In this document: one piece after another, positions 23,095-31,801 of the stretch
How positions within the stretch are numbered: position 1 is the stretch's first letter
Layout: each line of letters starts with the position of its first letter
Assembly (NCBI RefSeq): GCF_946221105.1
Contig: NZ_CAMICL010000016.1
Span: 1-44,829 of the forward strand
Length of the DNA stretch: 44,829 bases
Reading direction: 5' to 3'
Origin: an uncultured Corynebacterium sp.
GTDB lineage: Bacteria > Actinomycetota > Actinomycetes > Mycobacteriales > Mycobacteriaceae
Position numbers and translations under genes: made by a program
Notes under the pieces: model-generated
Database searches by the model: none
What the model was told of the DNA's origin: nothing
The model's input: the letters and a program-made list of their open reading frames with translations, nothing else

Positions 23095-23661
23095 TTACTG
23101 GTTGATCGGCTGGTTGACGGCCTGGTAGTTGGCGTTCGCGTTGGAGTTGGTCTCCTCGTACTGCTCAGCGCCCTCCTGCTCCGGCAGGTGCACGTCGTGC
23201 ACGGTGACGTCGACGCGGTCCACGATCAGGCCGGTCATGCGGGTGATCGCGACGGTGACGTTTTCGCGGATAGCGTTGGCCAGCTCGTGGATGGCAACGC
23301 CGTACTCGGCGATGATGGCGACTGCGACGGAAGCGTGGCCGTCCTCGACCGCCACGTTGACGCCCTGCTGGACGTTGGTGGAGGAGGTCAGGGACTCGCG
23401 CACAGCGCCCCACATGCGGGCGGCGCCGCCACCCAGGTTGTTCACGCCGGAGACCTCGCGGGCGGCGATGCCTGCGATCTTGCCCACAACGTTGTCGTCG
23501 ATGACGGTGGAGCCGTGCTCGGTCTCCAGGTTCTCGTTGCGCGGGCGGACCTGCTCCGGCTCCACTGCGGTGGAGGAGGAAGCCGGGGTGTTCGCGCCGG
23601 TCTTCTCTGCGGCGGTGTTCGGGGTGTTTGCAGTGGTCTCGTTGACGTTCTTGTCGGCCAT
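23095..23661 (-). CDS. Asp23/Gls24 family envelope stress protein
   Basis: A 188-aa protein from the ATG at 23661, chosen for its GAAAGGA ribosome-binding site; a 15-residue longer reading is less likely. After an unstructured Thr/Asn/Ala-rich N-terminus (about 1-55), residues about 56-165 carry the Asp23 signature (STVIDDNVVGKIAGIAARE, later TGLIVDRVDVTVHDVHLP). The C-terminus is Asn/Gln-rich. It is first in the six-gene operon and is probably the most strongly expressed. Asp23 proteins are membrane-tethered envelope-homeostasis factors in Firmicutes. Confidence 0.8.
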   Translation of the reverse strand: MADKNVNETTANTPNTAAEKTGANTPASSSTAVEPEQVRPRNENLETEHGSTVIDDNVVGKIAGIAAREVSGVNNLGGGAARMWGAVRESLTSSTNVQQGVNVAVEDGHASVAVAIIAEYGVAIHELANAIRENVTVAITRMTGLIVDRVDVTVHDVHLPEQEGAEQYEETNSNANANYQAVNQPINQ

Positions 23662-24249
23662 GACGGTCCTTTCAATCTGTAAATACTGTGAATCCGCGCG
23701 CGTCAAACGCGAGGCGCACGGTCTGGAAATAAAGGGTACACAGATATTTCAGGTTGAGCCTCGCCACCAAGAAGGTGATATCAAGTTGAGATCTTCGGGG
23801 GATGGCCGGAGGTTCGTCGCAAAGCAGGCTTGTGCTTCCTGCAACCTTATGTTTTAATACCTGGGTTGCCTTGACATGGGTCGGATGAAACCGGCCGGTG
23901 GCCAGGCAAACATGACACCTTCCACCCGGAAGAACCGGAGAAGGGCCATGGCAAATTCACAGCGGCAGTACGCAAGGGTCACGCACCCTTCCGAGTCTGA
24001 CACCCAGGCATGCGCTTATAGACGGGCGCGCCTCGGCGGAAGCACTGAAACAGCATGAATTTGCTCGGTCACCTTCCGGATGTGTCATGACAGTCAGAAA
24101 CGACACTGGCGTTGAGCCAAGGGCCCAGCCCGGACAACGTTATAGAGAAACTAGAAGCTACAAACCCCACCGCTTCGTCCGTTTCTCACCCCGTTCGAAA
24201 CGAGCGGGAGAGAGAAGGACGAACGTGGGGATGCGAGGAAGAGGTAAGC
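23662..24249. other. Divergent region between Asp23 operon and S10 operon
   Basis: This 588-bp stretch holds the start regions of both operons but no gene I can support. Minus-strand TTGACG near 23699-23704 has only a weak -10 (TTTACA, 17 nt). On the plus strand a TATAGA occurs at 24018-24023 (inside a 13-bp motif copy) and at 24141-24146, and either could be an S10 promoter -10. An imperfect hairpin at about 24182-24215 (TCTCACCCCG with CGGGAGAGA) lies just before rpsJ. Confidence 0.45.
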
Positions 24250-24555
24250 GTGGCGGGACAGAAGATCCGCATCAGGCTCAAGGCTTACGACCACGAGGCG
24301 ATCGACGCATCCGCGAAGAAGATCGTCGAGACGGTCACCCGCACGGGTGCCCGCGTCGTTGGCCCGGTGCCGTTGCCCACCCAGAAGAACGTGTACGCCG
24401 TTATTCGTTCTCCCCACAAGTACAAGGATTCTCGCGAGCACTTCGAGATGCGCACTCACAAGCGCCTCATCGACATTCTCGACCCGACGCCCAAGACGGT
24501 GGACGCGCTCATGCGCATCGACCTGCCGGCAAGCGTCGACGTGAACATCCAGTAG
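24250..24555 (+). CDS. rpsJ: 30S ribosomal protein S10
   Basis: A 101-aa S10 from GTG 24250, preceded by GAGGAAGAGG. AGQKIRIRLKAYDHEAID starts the protein and RTHKRLIDILDPTPKTVD lies near the end. It is the first gene of the S10 operon and also the NusE subunit of transcription antitermination complexes. Longer in-frame readings upstream are not part of S10. Confidence 0.97.
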   Translation: MAGQKIRIRLKAYDHEAIDASAKKIVETVTRTGARVVGPVPLPTQKNVYAVIRSPHKYKDSREHFEMRTHKRLIDILDPTPKTVDALMRIDLPASVDVNIQ

Positions 24556-24591
24556 AGCAATCCCCAACGTAAGTAGTGGAGAACTAACAAC

Positions 24592-25248
24592 ATGTCTGAG
24601 AACCAGATCAAGGGCATTCTGGGCAAGAAGCTCGGCATGACCCAGATCTTCGACGAAGACAACCGAGTTATCCCGGTTACCGTCGTCGAAGCTGGGCCGT
24701 GCGTGGTCACCCAGATCCGTACCCCTGAGACCGATGGCTACTCCGCCATCCAGATCGCCTACGGCGACATCGATCCCCGTAAGGCAAAGAAGCCGCAGGC
24801 CGGCCACTTCAAGAAGGCCGGCGTGAACCCGCGCCGTTTCGTCGCTGAGATCCGCATGGATGACACCTCCGGCTACGAACTCGGCCAGGAATTCAACGCA
24901 ACCATCTTCGAGGGCGACACCTACGTGGATGTCGCCGGCACCACCAAGGGCCACGGCTACGCCGGCGCTATGAAGCGCCACGGCTTCGCCGGCCAGGGTG
25001 CCGCACACGGTAACCAGGCTGCGCACCGCCGCGTGGGCTCCATCGGCGCCTGCGCAACCCCGGGCCGCGTGTTCAAGGGCACCCGCATGGCAGGCCGCAT
25101 GGGCGGTAACCGCGTTACCACCCAGAACCTGAAGATCCAACGCATCGACGGCGACAACAACCTCATCCTGATCAAGGGCGCCATCCCGGGCGCAAAGGGT
25201 TCCGTTGTTACCGTCAAGACCGCAGTGAAGGGCGGTGCTCACGCATGA
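24592..25248 (+). CDS. rplC: 50S ribosomal protein L3
   Basis: A 218-aa L3, an early 50S assembly protein near the peptidyl-transferase centre. GILGKKLGMTQIFDE opens the protein, and the central HGNQAAHRRVGSIGACATPG and GTRMAGRMGGNRVT segments are conserved. Its TGA overlaps the rplD start as ATGA. Confidence 0.97.
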   Translation: MSENQIKGILGKKLGMTQIFDEDNRVIPVTVVEAGPCVVTQIRTPETDGYSAIQIAYGDIDPRKAKKPQAGHFKKAGVNPRRFVAEIRMDDTSGYELGQEFNATIFEGDTYVDVAGTTKGHGYAGAMKRHGFAGQGAAHGNQAAHRRVGSIGACATPGRVFKGTRMAGRMGGNRVTTQNLKIQRIDGDNNLILIKGAIPGAKGSVVTVKTAVKGGAHA

Positions 25249-25910
25249 CGAACCTGACGCTTGACGTCCACACCGCTGACGGAGCCACCAAGGGCTCCGT
25301 CGATCTCCCGGCCGAGTTCTTCGACCGCGAGGCATCCGTGGCGCTGATGCACCAGGTTGTGAACGCACAGCTTGCTGCCGCACGCCAGGGCACCCACGCG
25401 ACGAAGACTCGTGGCATGGTCTCCGGCGGCGGCAAGAAGCCGTTCCGCCAGAAGGGCACCGGCCGCGCACGCCAGGGTTCCACCCGTGCGCCGCACTTCG
25501 CCGGCGGTGGCACCGTGCACGGTCCGCAGCCGCGTTCCTACGCGCAGCGCACCCCCAAGAAGATGATCAAGGCTGCCCTCGCAGGCGCCCTGACCAACCG
25601 CGCACAGAACGAGCGCATCCACATCGTGGAGGACCTGGTTCCGGGCCAGACCCCGTCGACCAAGTCCGCCCGCGCTTTCATCGAGCGCCTCACGGACCGC
25701 AAGTCGGTTCTGCTGGTGATCGGCCGTGATGACCAGAACTCCCGTCTTTCCGCAAGGAACCTGCCGGGCGTCCACGTCATTGAGCCGACTCAGCTGAACG
25801 CATACGACGTACTCAACGCTGACGATGTCGTGTTCTCGGTCGAGGCGCTGCACACCTTCGTCAACCGCGGCAAGGAGCTCGCTACCGCCGCTGCGGAGGA
25901 GGAGAAGTAA
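25245..25910 (+). CDS. rplD: 50S ribosomal protein L4
   Basis: A 221-aa L4 that lines the exit tunnel. The tunnel loop is GGGKKPFRQKGTGRARQGS, followed by RAPHFAGGGTVHGPQPR. It overlaps rplC by 4 nt and is immediately followed by rplW. In enterobacteria L4 represses the S10 operon; nothing here shows that it does so. Confidence 0.97.
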   Translation: MTNLTLDVHTADGATKGSVDLPAEFFDREASVALMHQVVNAQLAAARQGTHATKTRGMVSGGGKKPFRQKGTGRARQGSTRAPHFAGGGTVHGPQPRSYAQRTPKKMIKAALAGALTNRAQNERIHIVEDLVPGQTPSTKSARAFIERLTDRKSVLLVIGRDDQNSRLSARNLPGVHVIEPTQLNAYDVLNADDVVFSVEALHTFVNRGKELATAAAEEEK

Positions 25911-26216
25911 ATGGCTAAGATCGCGAATCCGCGCGACATCATCATCGCGCCCGTGCTCTCTGAGAAGAGCTACGGCCTGATGGAGCAGAACACCTACACG
26001 TTCTTCGTCGCTCCGTCGGCCAACAAGACCCAGATCAAGATTGCCGTGGAGCAGATCTTCGGCGTCGACGTCGCTTCGGTGAACACCGCTAACCGCGAGG
26101 GCAAGCGCAAGCGCTCCCGCACCGGCTACGGCCAGCGCAAGGACACCAAGCGCGCCTACGTCACGCTCCGCGAGGGCAGCGACTCCATCGACATCTTCGG
26201 AGGTGCGACGGCCTAA
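25911..26216 (+). CDS. rplW: 50S ribosomal protein L23
   Basis: A 101-aa L23 located at the tunnel exit, a docking site for trigger factor and SRP. IANPRDIIIAPVLSEKSY and the basic loop EGKRKRSRTGYGQRKD are typical. It starts at the base after the rplD stop. Confidence 0.97.
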   Translation: MAKIANPRDIIIAPVLSEKSYGLMEQNTYTFFVAPSANKTQIKIAVEQIFGVDVASVNTANREGKRKRSRTGYGQRKDTKRAYVTLREGSDSIDIFGGATA

Positions 26217-26258
26217 CGGCTATCGCACAGCGAAGAGGACGATAGAAAAGGAACCATT

Positions 26259-27092
26259 ATGGCTATTCGCAAGTACAAGCCGACAACTCCGGGTCGCCGT
26301 GCCAGCTCCGTTTCCGCGTTCGACGAGATCACTCGCTCGACCCCGGAAAAGTCGCTGCTGCGCCCGCTCCCGAAGAAGGGTGGCCGTAACTCTCACGGCC
26401 ACATCACCACCCGTCACCGCGGCGGCGGCCACAAGCGCCGCTACCGCGTGATCGACTTCCGCCGCTCCGACAAGGACGGCGTGCTGGCAAAGGTCGCTCA
26501 CATCGAGTACGACCCGAACCGCACCGCAAACATTGCGCTGCTGCACTACTACGACGGCGAGAAGCGCTACATCATCGCGCCGAAGGGCCTGACCCAGGGC
26601 ACCATCGTCGAGGCTGGTCCGAACGCCGACATCAAGGTCGGCAACAACCTGCCGCTGCGCAACATCCCGACCGGTACGACCATCCACGCTGTGGAGCTCA
26701 AGCCGGGTGCTGGTGCGAAGCTCGCCCGCTCTGCAGGCGCTTCCATCCAGCTGCTGGGTAAGGAAGGCAACTACGCAGTCCTGCGTATGCCGTCTTCCGA
26801 GATCCGCCGCGTGGACATCCGCTGCCGCGCCACCATCGGTGAAGTCGGCAACGCCGACCAGATCAACATCCGCTGGGGCAAGGCCGGCCGCATGCGCTGG
26901 AAGGGCTGGCGCCCGACCGTGCGTGGTGTGGTCATGAACCCGGTCGACCACCCGCACGGTGGTGGCGAGGGCAAGACCTCGGGTGGCCGTCACCCGGTGT
27001 CTCCGTGGGGCCAGAAGGAAGGCCGCACCCGCAACCCGAACCGTTATTCCAACAACATGATCGTGCGGCGCCGCCGCTCGAAGAAGCGCTAA
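26259..27092 (+). CDS. rplB: 50S ribosomal protein L2
   Basis: A 277-aa L2, needed for subunit association and peptidyl transfer. AIRKYKPTTPGRRASS begins the protein. The C-terminal VMNPVDHPHGGGEGKTSGG segment carries the conserved histidine near the active centre. AGAAAAGGAACC provides the ribosome-binding site. Confidence 0.98.
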   Translation: MAIRKYKPTTPGRRASSVSAFDEITRSTPEKSLLRPLPKKGGRNSHGHITTRHRGGGHKRRYRVIDFRRSDKDGVLAKVAHIEYDPNRTANIALLHYYDGEKRYIIAPKGLTQGTIVEAGPNADIKVGNNLPLRNIPTGTTIHAVELKPGAGAKLARSAGASIQLLGKEGNYAVLRMPSSEIRRVDIRCRATIGEVGNADQINIRWGKAGRMRWKGWRPTVRGVVMNPVDHPHGGGEGKTSGGRHPVSPWGQKEGRTRNPNRYSNNMIVRRRRSKKR

Positions 27093-27108
27093 GAGGAGGT
27101 AAACAGAC

Positions 27109-27384
27109 ATGCCACGTAGCCTGAAGAAAGGCCCGTTCGTCGATGAGCACCTCCTCAACAAGGTGGACGCTCAGAACGAGGCTGGCACCAAGCAGGTCAT
27201 CAAGACCTGGTCGCGCCGTTCGACCATTCTCCCCGATTTCATCGGTCACACCTTCGCCGTCCACGACGGCCGCAAGCACGTGCCGGTGTTCGTCGACGAG
27301 TCCATGGTCGGCCACAAGCTCGGCGAGTTTGCACCGACCAAGACCTTCAAGGGTCACGTCAAGGAACAGAAGGGACGTCGATAG
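27109..27384 (+). CDS. rpsS: 30S ribosomal protein S19
   Basis: A 91-aa S19 in the 30S head. PRSLKKGPFVDEHLLNKV and TIHP-type core residues (RRSTILPDFIGHTFAVHDG) are typical. AGAGGAGGT precedes the ATG. The stop codon lies inside a perfect copy of the 13-bp dispersed motif (27376-27388). Confidence 0.97.
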   Translation: MPRSLKKGPFVDEHLLNKVDAQNEAGTKQVIKTWSRRSTILPDFIGHTFAVHDGRKHVPVFVDESMVGHKLGEFAPTKTFKGHVKEQKGRR

Positions 27385-27388
27385 GCAA
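27376..27388 (+). repeat. 13-bp motif copy at the rpsS-rplV junction
   Basis: CGTCGATAGGCAA spans the last codons of rpsS, its TAG stop and the gap before rplV. It is identical to the copy at 941-953. Confidence 0.7.
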
Positions 27389-27747
27389 TGGCTGACACCA
27401 TCACCACTGCATCCGCGACGGCCAAGTTTGTCCGCGTCTCGCCGATGAAGGCCCGCCGCGTGCTGGCACTCGTCCGCGGCAAGGACGTTGCCGAGGCCCT
27501 CGCGATCCTGAAGTACGCACCGCAGGGTGCCGCGAAGGACGTTGCGAAGGTTGTCGCCTCCGCAGCGGCCAACGCTGAGAACAACTTCGGTCTGGACCCG
27601 CGCACGCTCGTCATCTCCGAGTGCTACGCAAACGAGGGTCCGACGATGCGCCGCTACCAGCCGCGCGCTCAGGGCCGCGCCTTCCAGATCCGGAAGCGCA
27701 CCTCCCACATCACCGTTGTTGTCGAGTCCAAGGAAGGGGCCAAGTAA
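27388..27747 (+). CDS. rplV: 50S ribosomal protein L22
   Basis: A 119-aa L22 whose beta hairpin lines the exit tunnel. TAKFVRVSPMKARRVLALVR and the C-terminal AQGRAFQIRKRTSHITVVV are characteristic. Its TAA overlaps the ATG of rpsC by 1 nt. Confidence 0.97.
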   Translation: MADTITTASATAKFVRVSPMKARRVLALVRGKDVAEALAILKYAPQGAAKDVAKVVASAAANAENNFGLDPRTLVISECYANEGPTMRRYQPRAQGRAFQIRKRTSHITVVVESKEGAK

Positions 27748-28490
27748 TGGGCCAGAAGATTCACCCGCACGGCCTGCGCCTGGGTATCACTTCCGACTGG
27801 AAGTCCCACTGGTACGCCGACAAGAACTACGCCGATTACGTTGCGGAGGACATCAAGGTCCGCGAGTGGCTTGAGAAGAACCTCGAGCGCGCCGGCATCT
27901 CCGACATCGTCATCGAGCGCACCCGCGACCGCGTGCGTGTGGACATCCACACCGCTCGTCCGGGCATCGTCATCGGCCGCCGCGGCGCCGAGGCTGACCG
28001 CATCCGCCGCGAGCTGGAGAAGCGCACCGGCAAGATGGTCGCGCTGAACATCATCGAGGTCAAGAACATCGATGCCGACGCAACCCTGGTTGCACAGTCC
28101 ATCGCTGAGCAGCTGGTCAACCGTGTCGCGTTCCGTCGCGCCATGCGTAAGGCCATCCAGTCCGCGATGCGCAACCCGCAGGTCAAGGGCATCAAGGTTA
28201 TGACGTCCGGCCGTCTCGGCGGCGCGGAAATGTCCCGTGTCGAGCGTTACCACGAGGGTCGCGTTCCGCTGCACACCCTGCGTGCGGAGATCGACTACGG
28301 CACGGCAGAAGCACACACCACCTTTGGCGTCATCGGCGTCAAGGTGTGGATCTACAAGGGCGACGTCGTGGGCGGTGTCCGCGAGTCCGAGCTCAACGCT
28401 CCGAAGAACGAGCGCGGTGGCCGTGGCGACCGTCGCCCGCGCCGCGGCGGCCAGCGTCGCCAGCGTGCAGAGCAGAAGAAGGAGGGCTAA
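27747..28490 (+). CDS. rpsC: 30S ribosomal protein S3
   Basis: A 247-aa S3 at the mRNA entry site. GQKIHPHGLRLGITSDWKS begins the protein. A type II KH domain holds VIGRRGAEADRIRREL (about residue 72). The C-terminal tail is Arg/Gly-rich (RGGRGDRRPRRGGQRRQR). The ATG at 27747 overlaps the rplV stop; upstream in-frame codons belong to rplV. Confidence 0.97.
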   Translation: MGQKIHPHGLRLGITSDWKSHWYADKNYADYVAEDIKVREWLEKNLERAGISDIVIERTRDRVRVDIHTARPGIVIGRRGAEADRIRRELEKRTGKMVALNIIEVKNIDADATLVAQSIAEQLVNRVAFRRAMRKAIQSAMRNPQVKGIKVMTSGRLGGAEMSRVERYHEGRVPLHTLRAEIDYGTAEAHTTFGVIGVKVWIYKGDVVGGVRESELNAPKNERGGRGDRRPRRGGQRRQRAEQKKEG

Positions 28491-28493
28491 TTC

Positions 28494-28910
28494 ATGCTCA
28501 TCCCTAAGCGCGTGAAGTACCGCCGTCAGCACCGCCCGAACCGCACGGGCGTGTCCAAGGGCGGCAACAAGATCACCTTCGGCGACTACGGCCTGCAGGC
28601 GCTCGAGCCGGCGTACATCACCAACCGCCAGATCGAGTCCGCACGTATCGCCATCAACCGCCACGTCAAGCGTGGTGGCAAGGTGTGGATCAACATCTTC
28701 CCGGACCGTCCGCTGACCCAGAAGCCGCTCGGCGTGCGTATGGGTTCCGGTAAGGGCCCGGTGGAGAAGTGGGTGGCCAACGTCAAGCCTGGCCGCATCC
28801 TTTTCGAAATGTCCTACCCGAACGAGGAAACTGCACTCGAGGCTCTGCGCCGCGCTGGCGCTAAGCTGCCGTGCAAGGTCCGCGTGATCAAGAAGGAGGA
28901 CCAGTTCTAA
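28494..28910 (+). CDS. rplP: 50S ribosomal protein L16
   Basis: A 138-aa L16 that contacts tRNA in the A site. LIPKRVKYRRQHRPNRTG and RMGSGKGPVEKWVANVKPG are typical. GGAGGGC lies before the ATG. Its last base is the first base of rpmC. Confidence 0.97.
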   Translation: MLIPKRVKYRRQHRPNRTGVSKGGNKITFGDYGLQALEPAYITNRQIESARIAINRHVKRGGKVWINIFPDRPLTQKPLGVRMGSGKGPVEKWVANVKPGRILFEMSYPNEETALEALRRAGAKLPCKVRVIKKEDQF

Positions 28911-29149
28911 TGGCAACCGGTACCCCCGCATCTGAGTTCCGCGAGCTCAACGACGACGAGCTGCGCACCCGCCTGACCGAGGCGAAGGAAGAGCTGTTCA
29001 ACCTGCGCTTCCAGCTCGCTACCGGCCAGCTCACCAACAACCGCCGCATTTCCACCGTGAAGCGCGACATCGCTCGCATCTACACGGTGCTGCGCGAGCG
29101 CGAGCTCGGCCTGTCCGTCGTCCCGGAGTCCACGGGAGCTGAGGCATAA
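28910..29149 (+). CDS. rpmC: 50S ribosomal protein L29
   Basis: A 79-aa L29, a helical hairpin near the tunnel exit. The core is LNDDELRTRLTEAKEELFNL and ISTVKRDIARIYTVL. The ATG at 28910 overlaps the rplP stop (TAATG) and has AAGGAGGA just upstream; codons farther upstream belong to rplP. Confidence 0.95.
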   Translation: MATGTPASEFRELNDDELRTRLTEAKEELFNLRFQLATGQLTNNRRISTVKRDIARIYTVLRERELGLSVVPESTGAEA

Positions 29150-29151
29150 CC

Positions 29152-29436
29152 ATGAGTGAGGCAAACGTGACTGAGAACACCCAGGTCAAGGCAGTGCAGA
29201 AGCGTCGTCGTGGCTACGTCGTGTCCGACAAGATGGACAAGACGATCGTCGTCGAGGTTGAGGACCGCAAGTCCCACGCCCTCTACGGCAAGATCGTGCG
29301 TACCACCAAGCGCGTGAAGGCACACGACGAGGAGAACACCGCCGGCATCGGCGACCTCGTGATCATCGAGGAGACGCGTCCGCTGTCCAAGGACAAGCAC
29401 TTCCGTCTCGTCGAGATCCTCGAGAAGGCTCGCTAA
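29152..29436 (+). CDS. rpsQ: 30S ribosomal protein S17
   Basis: A 94-aa S17, a primary 16S rRNA binder. KRRRGYVVSDKMDKTIVV and AHDEENTAGIGDLVIIEET are conserved. In many bacteria rplN follows directly; here a terminator and a 13.9-kb interval of other genes intervene. Confidence 0.97.
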   Translation: MSEANVTENTQVKAVQKRRRGYVVSDKMDKTIVVEVEDRKSHALYGKIVRTTKRVKAHDEENTAGIGDLVIIEETRPLSKDKHFRLVEILEKAR

Positions 29437-29443
29437 GAGCATC

Positions 29444-29494
29444 TCGCTTTTCGACGAAGTACCCGCCCAACCGCCGCGTTGGGCGGGTCTTTTC
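29444..29494 (+). terminator. Terminator after rpsQ
   Basis: ACCCGCCCAAC (29461-29471) pairs with GTTGGGCGGGT (29478-29488), followed by CTTTT. A one-mismatch copy of the 13-bp motif (TCGCTTTTCGACG, 29444-29456) sits between the stop codon and the stem. It ends the S10 operon. Confidence 0.88.
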
Positions 29495-29594
29495 GTGTGT
29501 TAGACAAGTGTTCACCTAGATTTCGGCACGCATTCACTCGTGTTGAGTAACTTCTTTCAGGCCAAACTCCGTAAACGTTTCCCTGGGAGAACCT

Positions 29595-31697
29595 ATGCCT
29601 ATCAAGGGTATTAACCTGCTGTTCCAGTCCAAGCGCTCCGCACTGACCTGCACCTACAAGTGCGGCAACGCGTGTGCCGGCGAATGCACCAACGAGTCCG
29701 ACAACCCGTACTTCGGCGACCTGATGTCCCGCCGCGGCGTGCTCAAGGCCTTCGGCGCTGGCACCGTGACTCTCGGCGGCGGCGCGCTGCTGGCCGCCTG
29801 CGGGGTCGACGAGGACGCGGCGGAGACCACCGAGTCCGCGACCGCAACCTCCACCAACACCGCCACCGAGGCCGCGAAGGCTGAGATCAAGCCGGCTGCG
29901 GGCATGCGATTCGAGGGCGTGCAGCCGAACGAAGAGGACGAGGTTGTCGTTCCGGCAGGCTACGCCACCTCCGTGCTGATCGCCTGGGGCGACCCGGTCT
30001 ACGAGGATGCGCCCGAGTTCGACCCGAACAACCAGACCGCTGAGGCAGCTGCTCGCCAGTTCGGTTTCAACAACGACTTTGCGGGTCTGATGGAGCACCC
30101 CACCGACAAGAACCGCATGGTCTACGTCTGCTCCCACGAGTACTCCACCGAGCCGCAGATGCTGCCGAACTACGATCCGGAGAACCCGACGGACGAGCAG
30201 ATCAACATCGGCATCGTCAGCCACGGCCACACCGTCCTCGAGGTGTCCAAGGATGCCAAGACCGGTGAGCTCAAGCGCGAGTTCGGCCCGCTGAACCGCC
30301 GCATCACCGGCGAGACCGAGTTCAAGATCGTCGGCCCGGCTGCCGGCCACGACCTGCTCAAGACCTCCGTGGACCCGACAGGCACCAAGGTCTTCGGCAC
30401 CTTCAACAACTGCTCCGGCGGCGTCACCCCGTGGGGCACCTTCCTCTCCGGCGAGGAGAACATCGACCAGTACTGGGCCAACGCAGCTGCCGTCACCGGC
30501 GAGCGCCCGGCAGCAGACGTGAAGCGTTTCGGCGTGTCCGAGGAAGCGTCCCAGCGCAAGTGGGAGCGCCTGCACGACCGCTTCGACCTGGCCAAGGAGC
30601 CGAACGAGTTCAACCGCTTCGGCTACCTGGTGGAGATCAACCCGTACGACCCGGAGTCCGTCCCGGTCAAGCACACCGCCCTGGGCCGCTTCAAGCACGA
30701 GGCCGGTAACGTCCACGTCACCGAGGACGGCACCGTGGTGTGCTACTCCGGCGACGATGCACGCTTCGAGTACATCTACAAGTTCGTTTCCTCCAAGAAG
30801 GTCAAGGAGGGCGACGTCGCACACAACATGACCATTCTCGACGAGGGCACCCTCTACGTTGCCAACCTCGAGGGCAACTCCGACGCGGGCGAAATCACCG
30901 GCGACGGCGACCTGCCCAAGGACGGCGACTTCGACGGCACCGGCAAGTGGATCCCGCTGCTGACAGCGCACGCCGACGGCACCGCCGAGTCCCACGTGGA
31001 CGGCTTCACCGGCGAAGAGGTGGCCATCTACACCCGCCTCGCTGCTGACGAGGTCGGCGCCACCAAGATGGACCGCCCGGAGGACTTCGAGGTCAACCCG
31101 GTCAACGGCAAGCTGTACATTGCTCTGACCAACAACAAGTACCGCGGCGCCACCGGCGAGAACGAGAAGAAGAGCAAGGAAGACGTCACCGAGTACGCTC
31201 CGATCCGCGAGAACAAAAACGGTCTGGTCATGGAGCTCGAGGACGACTACGCGGGCACCGAGTTCAAGTGGAACCTGCTGCTTGTCTGCGGCGATCCGAA
31301 CGCCGCGTCCACGTACTTCGGCGGCTTCCCCAAGGAGCAGGTGTCCCCGATTTCCTGCCCGGACAACGTCACCTTCGACTCCCACGGAAACCTGTGGATC
31401 TCCACAGACGGCAACGCCCTCGGCTCCAACGACGGCCTCTACGCCGTCGGCCTCGAAGGCGAGAACCGCGGCCAGGTGCTGTGCTTCCTCACCGTGCCGT
31501 ACGCGGCCGAGACCTGCGGGCCGATCGTCACCGACGAGCTGGTCATGGTCAACGTCCAGCACCCAGGTGAGAAGGACGACGCTACCTTTGAAAAGCCGGC
31601 GTCTCACTGGCCGGACGGCGGCAATGCTGTCCCGCGCCCGGCTGTGGCGCAGGTGTTCCGCACCGACGGTCAGAAGATCGGCATGGAAAAGGCCTAA
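29595..31697 (+). CDS. PhoX-type (DUF839) Tat-exported phosphatase
   Basis: A 700-aa protein resembling PhoX alkaline phosphatases, which use calcium and iron and are exported by the Tat pathway. The twin arginines are SRRGVLKAFGAGTVTLGGG (45-63), followed by a lipobox LAAC with Cys69, so it is probably a surface lipoprotein. Before the Tat signal lie 44 extra residues with evenly spaced cysteines (19, 23, 27, 31). Body motifs include NRMVYVCSHEY, NNCSGGVTPWGTFLSGEEN and FKHEAGNVHV. A possible -10 (TAGATT, 29517-29522) lies upstream; a phosphate-starvation box could not be established. It stands alone between two terminators. Confidence 0.8.
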   Translation: MPIKGINLLFQSKRSALTCTYKCGNACAGECTNESDNPYFGDLMSRRGVLKAFGAGTVTLGGGALLAACGVDEDAAETTESATATSTNTATEAAKAEIKPAAGMRFEGVQPNEEDEVVVPAGYATSVLIAWGDPVYEDAPEFDPNNQTAEAAARQFGFNNDFAGLMEHPTDKNRMVYVCSHEYSTEPQMLPNYDPENPTDEQINIGIVSHGHTVLEVSKDAKTGELKREFGPLNRRITGETEFKIVGPAAGHDLLKTSVDPTGTKVFGTFNNCSGGVTPWGTFLSGEENIDQYWANAAAVTGERPAADVKRFGVSEEASQRKWERLHDRFDLAKEPNEFNRFGYLVEINPYDPESVPVKHTALGRFKHEAGNVHVTEDGTVVCYSGDDARFEYIYKFVSSKKVKEGDVAHNMTILDEGTLYVANLEGNSDAGEITGDGDLPKDGDFDGTGKWIPLLTAHADGTAESHVDGFTGEEVAIYTRLAADEVGATKMDRPEDFEVNPVNGKLYIALTNNKYRGATGENEKKSKEDVTEYAPIRENKNGLVMELEDDYAGTEFKWNLLLVCGDPNAASTYFGGFPKEQVSPISCPDNVTFDSHGNLWISTDGNALGSNDGLYAVGLEGENRGQVLCFLTVPYAAETCGPIVTDELVMVNVQHPGEKDDATFEKPASHWPDGGNAVPRPAVAQVFRTDGQKIGMEKA

Positions 31698-31718
31698 GCC
31701 CTTAAGTGCTGTCTGAAC

Positions 31719-31762
31719 AAACCCGCTACCGACCGTGAACGTGGTCCGTGGCGGGTTTTCCA
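31719..31762 (+). terminator. Terminator after the PhoX-type gene
   Basis: AAACCCGC (31719-31726) pairs with GCGGGTTT (31751-31758), with an inner weaker hairpin and a T run. Confidence 0.75.
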
Positions 31763-31764
31763 CT

Positions 31765-31793
31765 TTCTACTGCCCCCTAAACTGGAGTAAAAT
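31765..31793 (+). promoter_or_regulatory. glmS promoter, near-leaderless
   Basis: TAAAAT (31788-31793) fits TANNNT and ends 8 nt before the ATG of glmS. A poor TTCTAC lies at 31765-31770, 17 nt upstream. The 5' end is too short for a glmS ribozyme. Confidence 0.5.
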
Positions 31794-31801
31794 TTTCGCA
31801 C

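Noticed and set aside
23876..24058. A 60-codon frame in the S10 upstream region
   Set aside because: No ribosome-binding site, no similarity and it lies in the probable promoter/leader region.
29433..31763. Minus-strand open frame opposite the PhoX-type gene
   Set aside because: It spans two terminators and the plus-strand gene has clear Tat and PhoX features.
31700..31801. glmS ribozyme upstream of glmS
   Set aside because: Only 8 nt separate a good -10 from the start codon and the preceding bases form the terminator of the previous gene.
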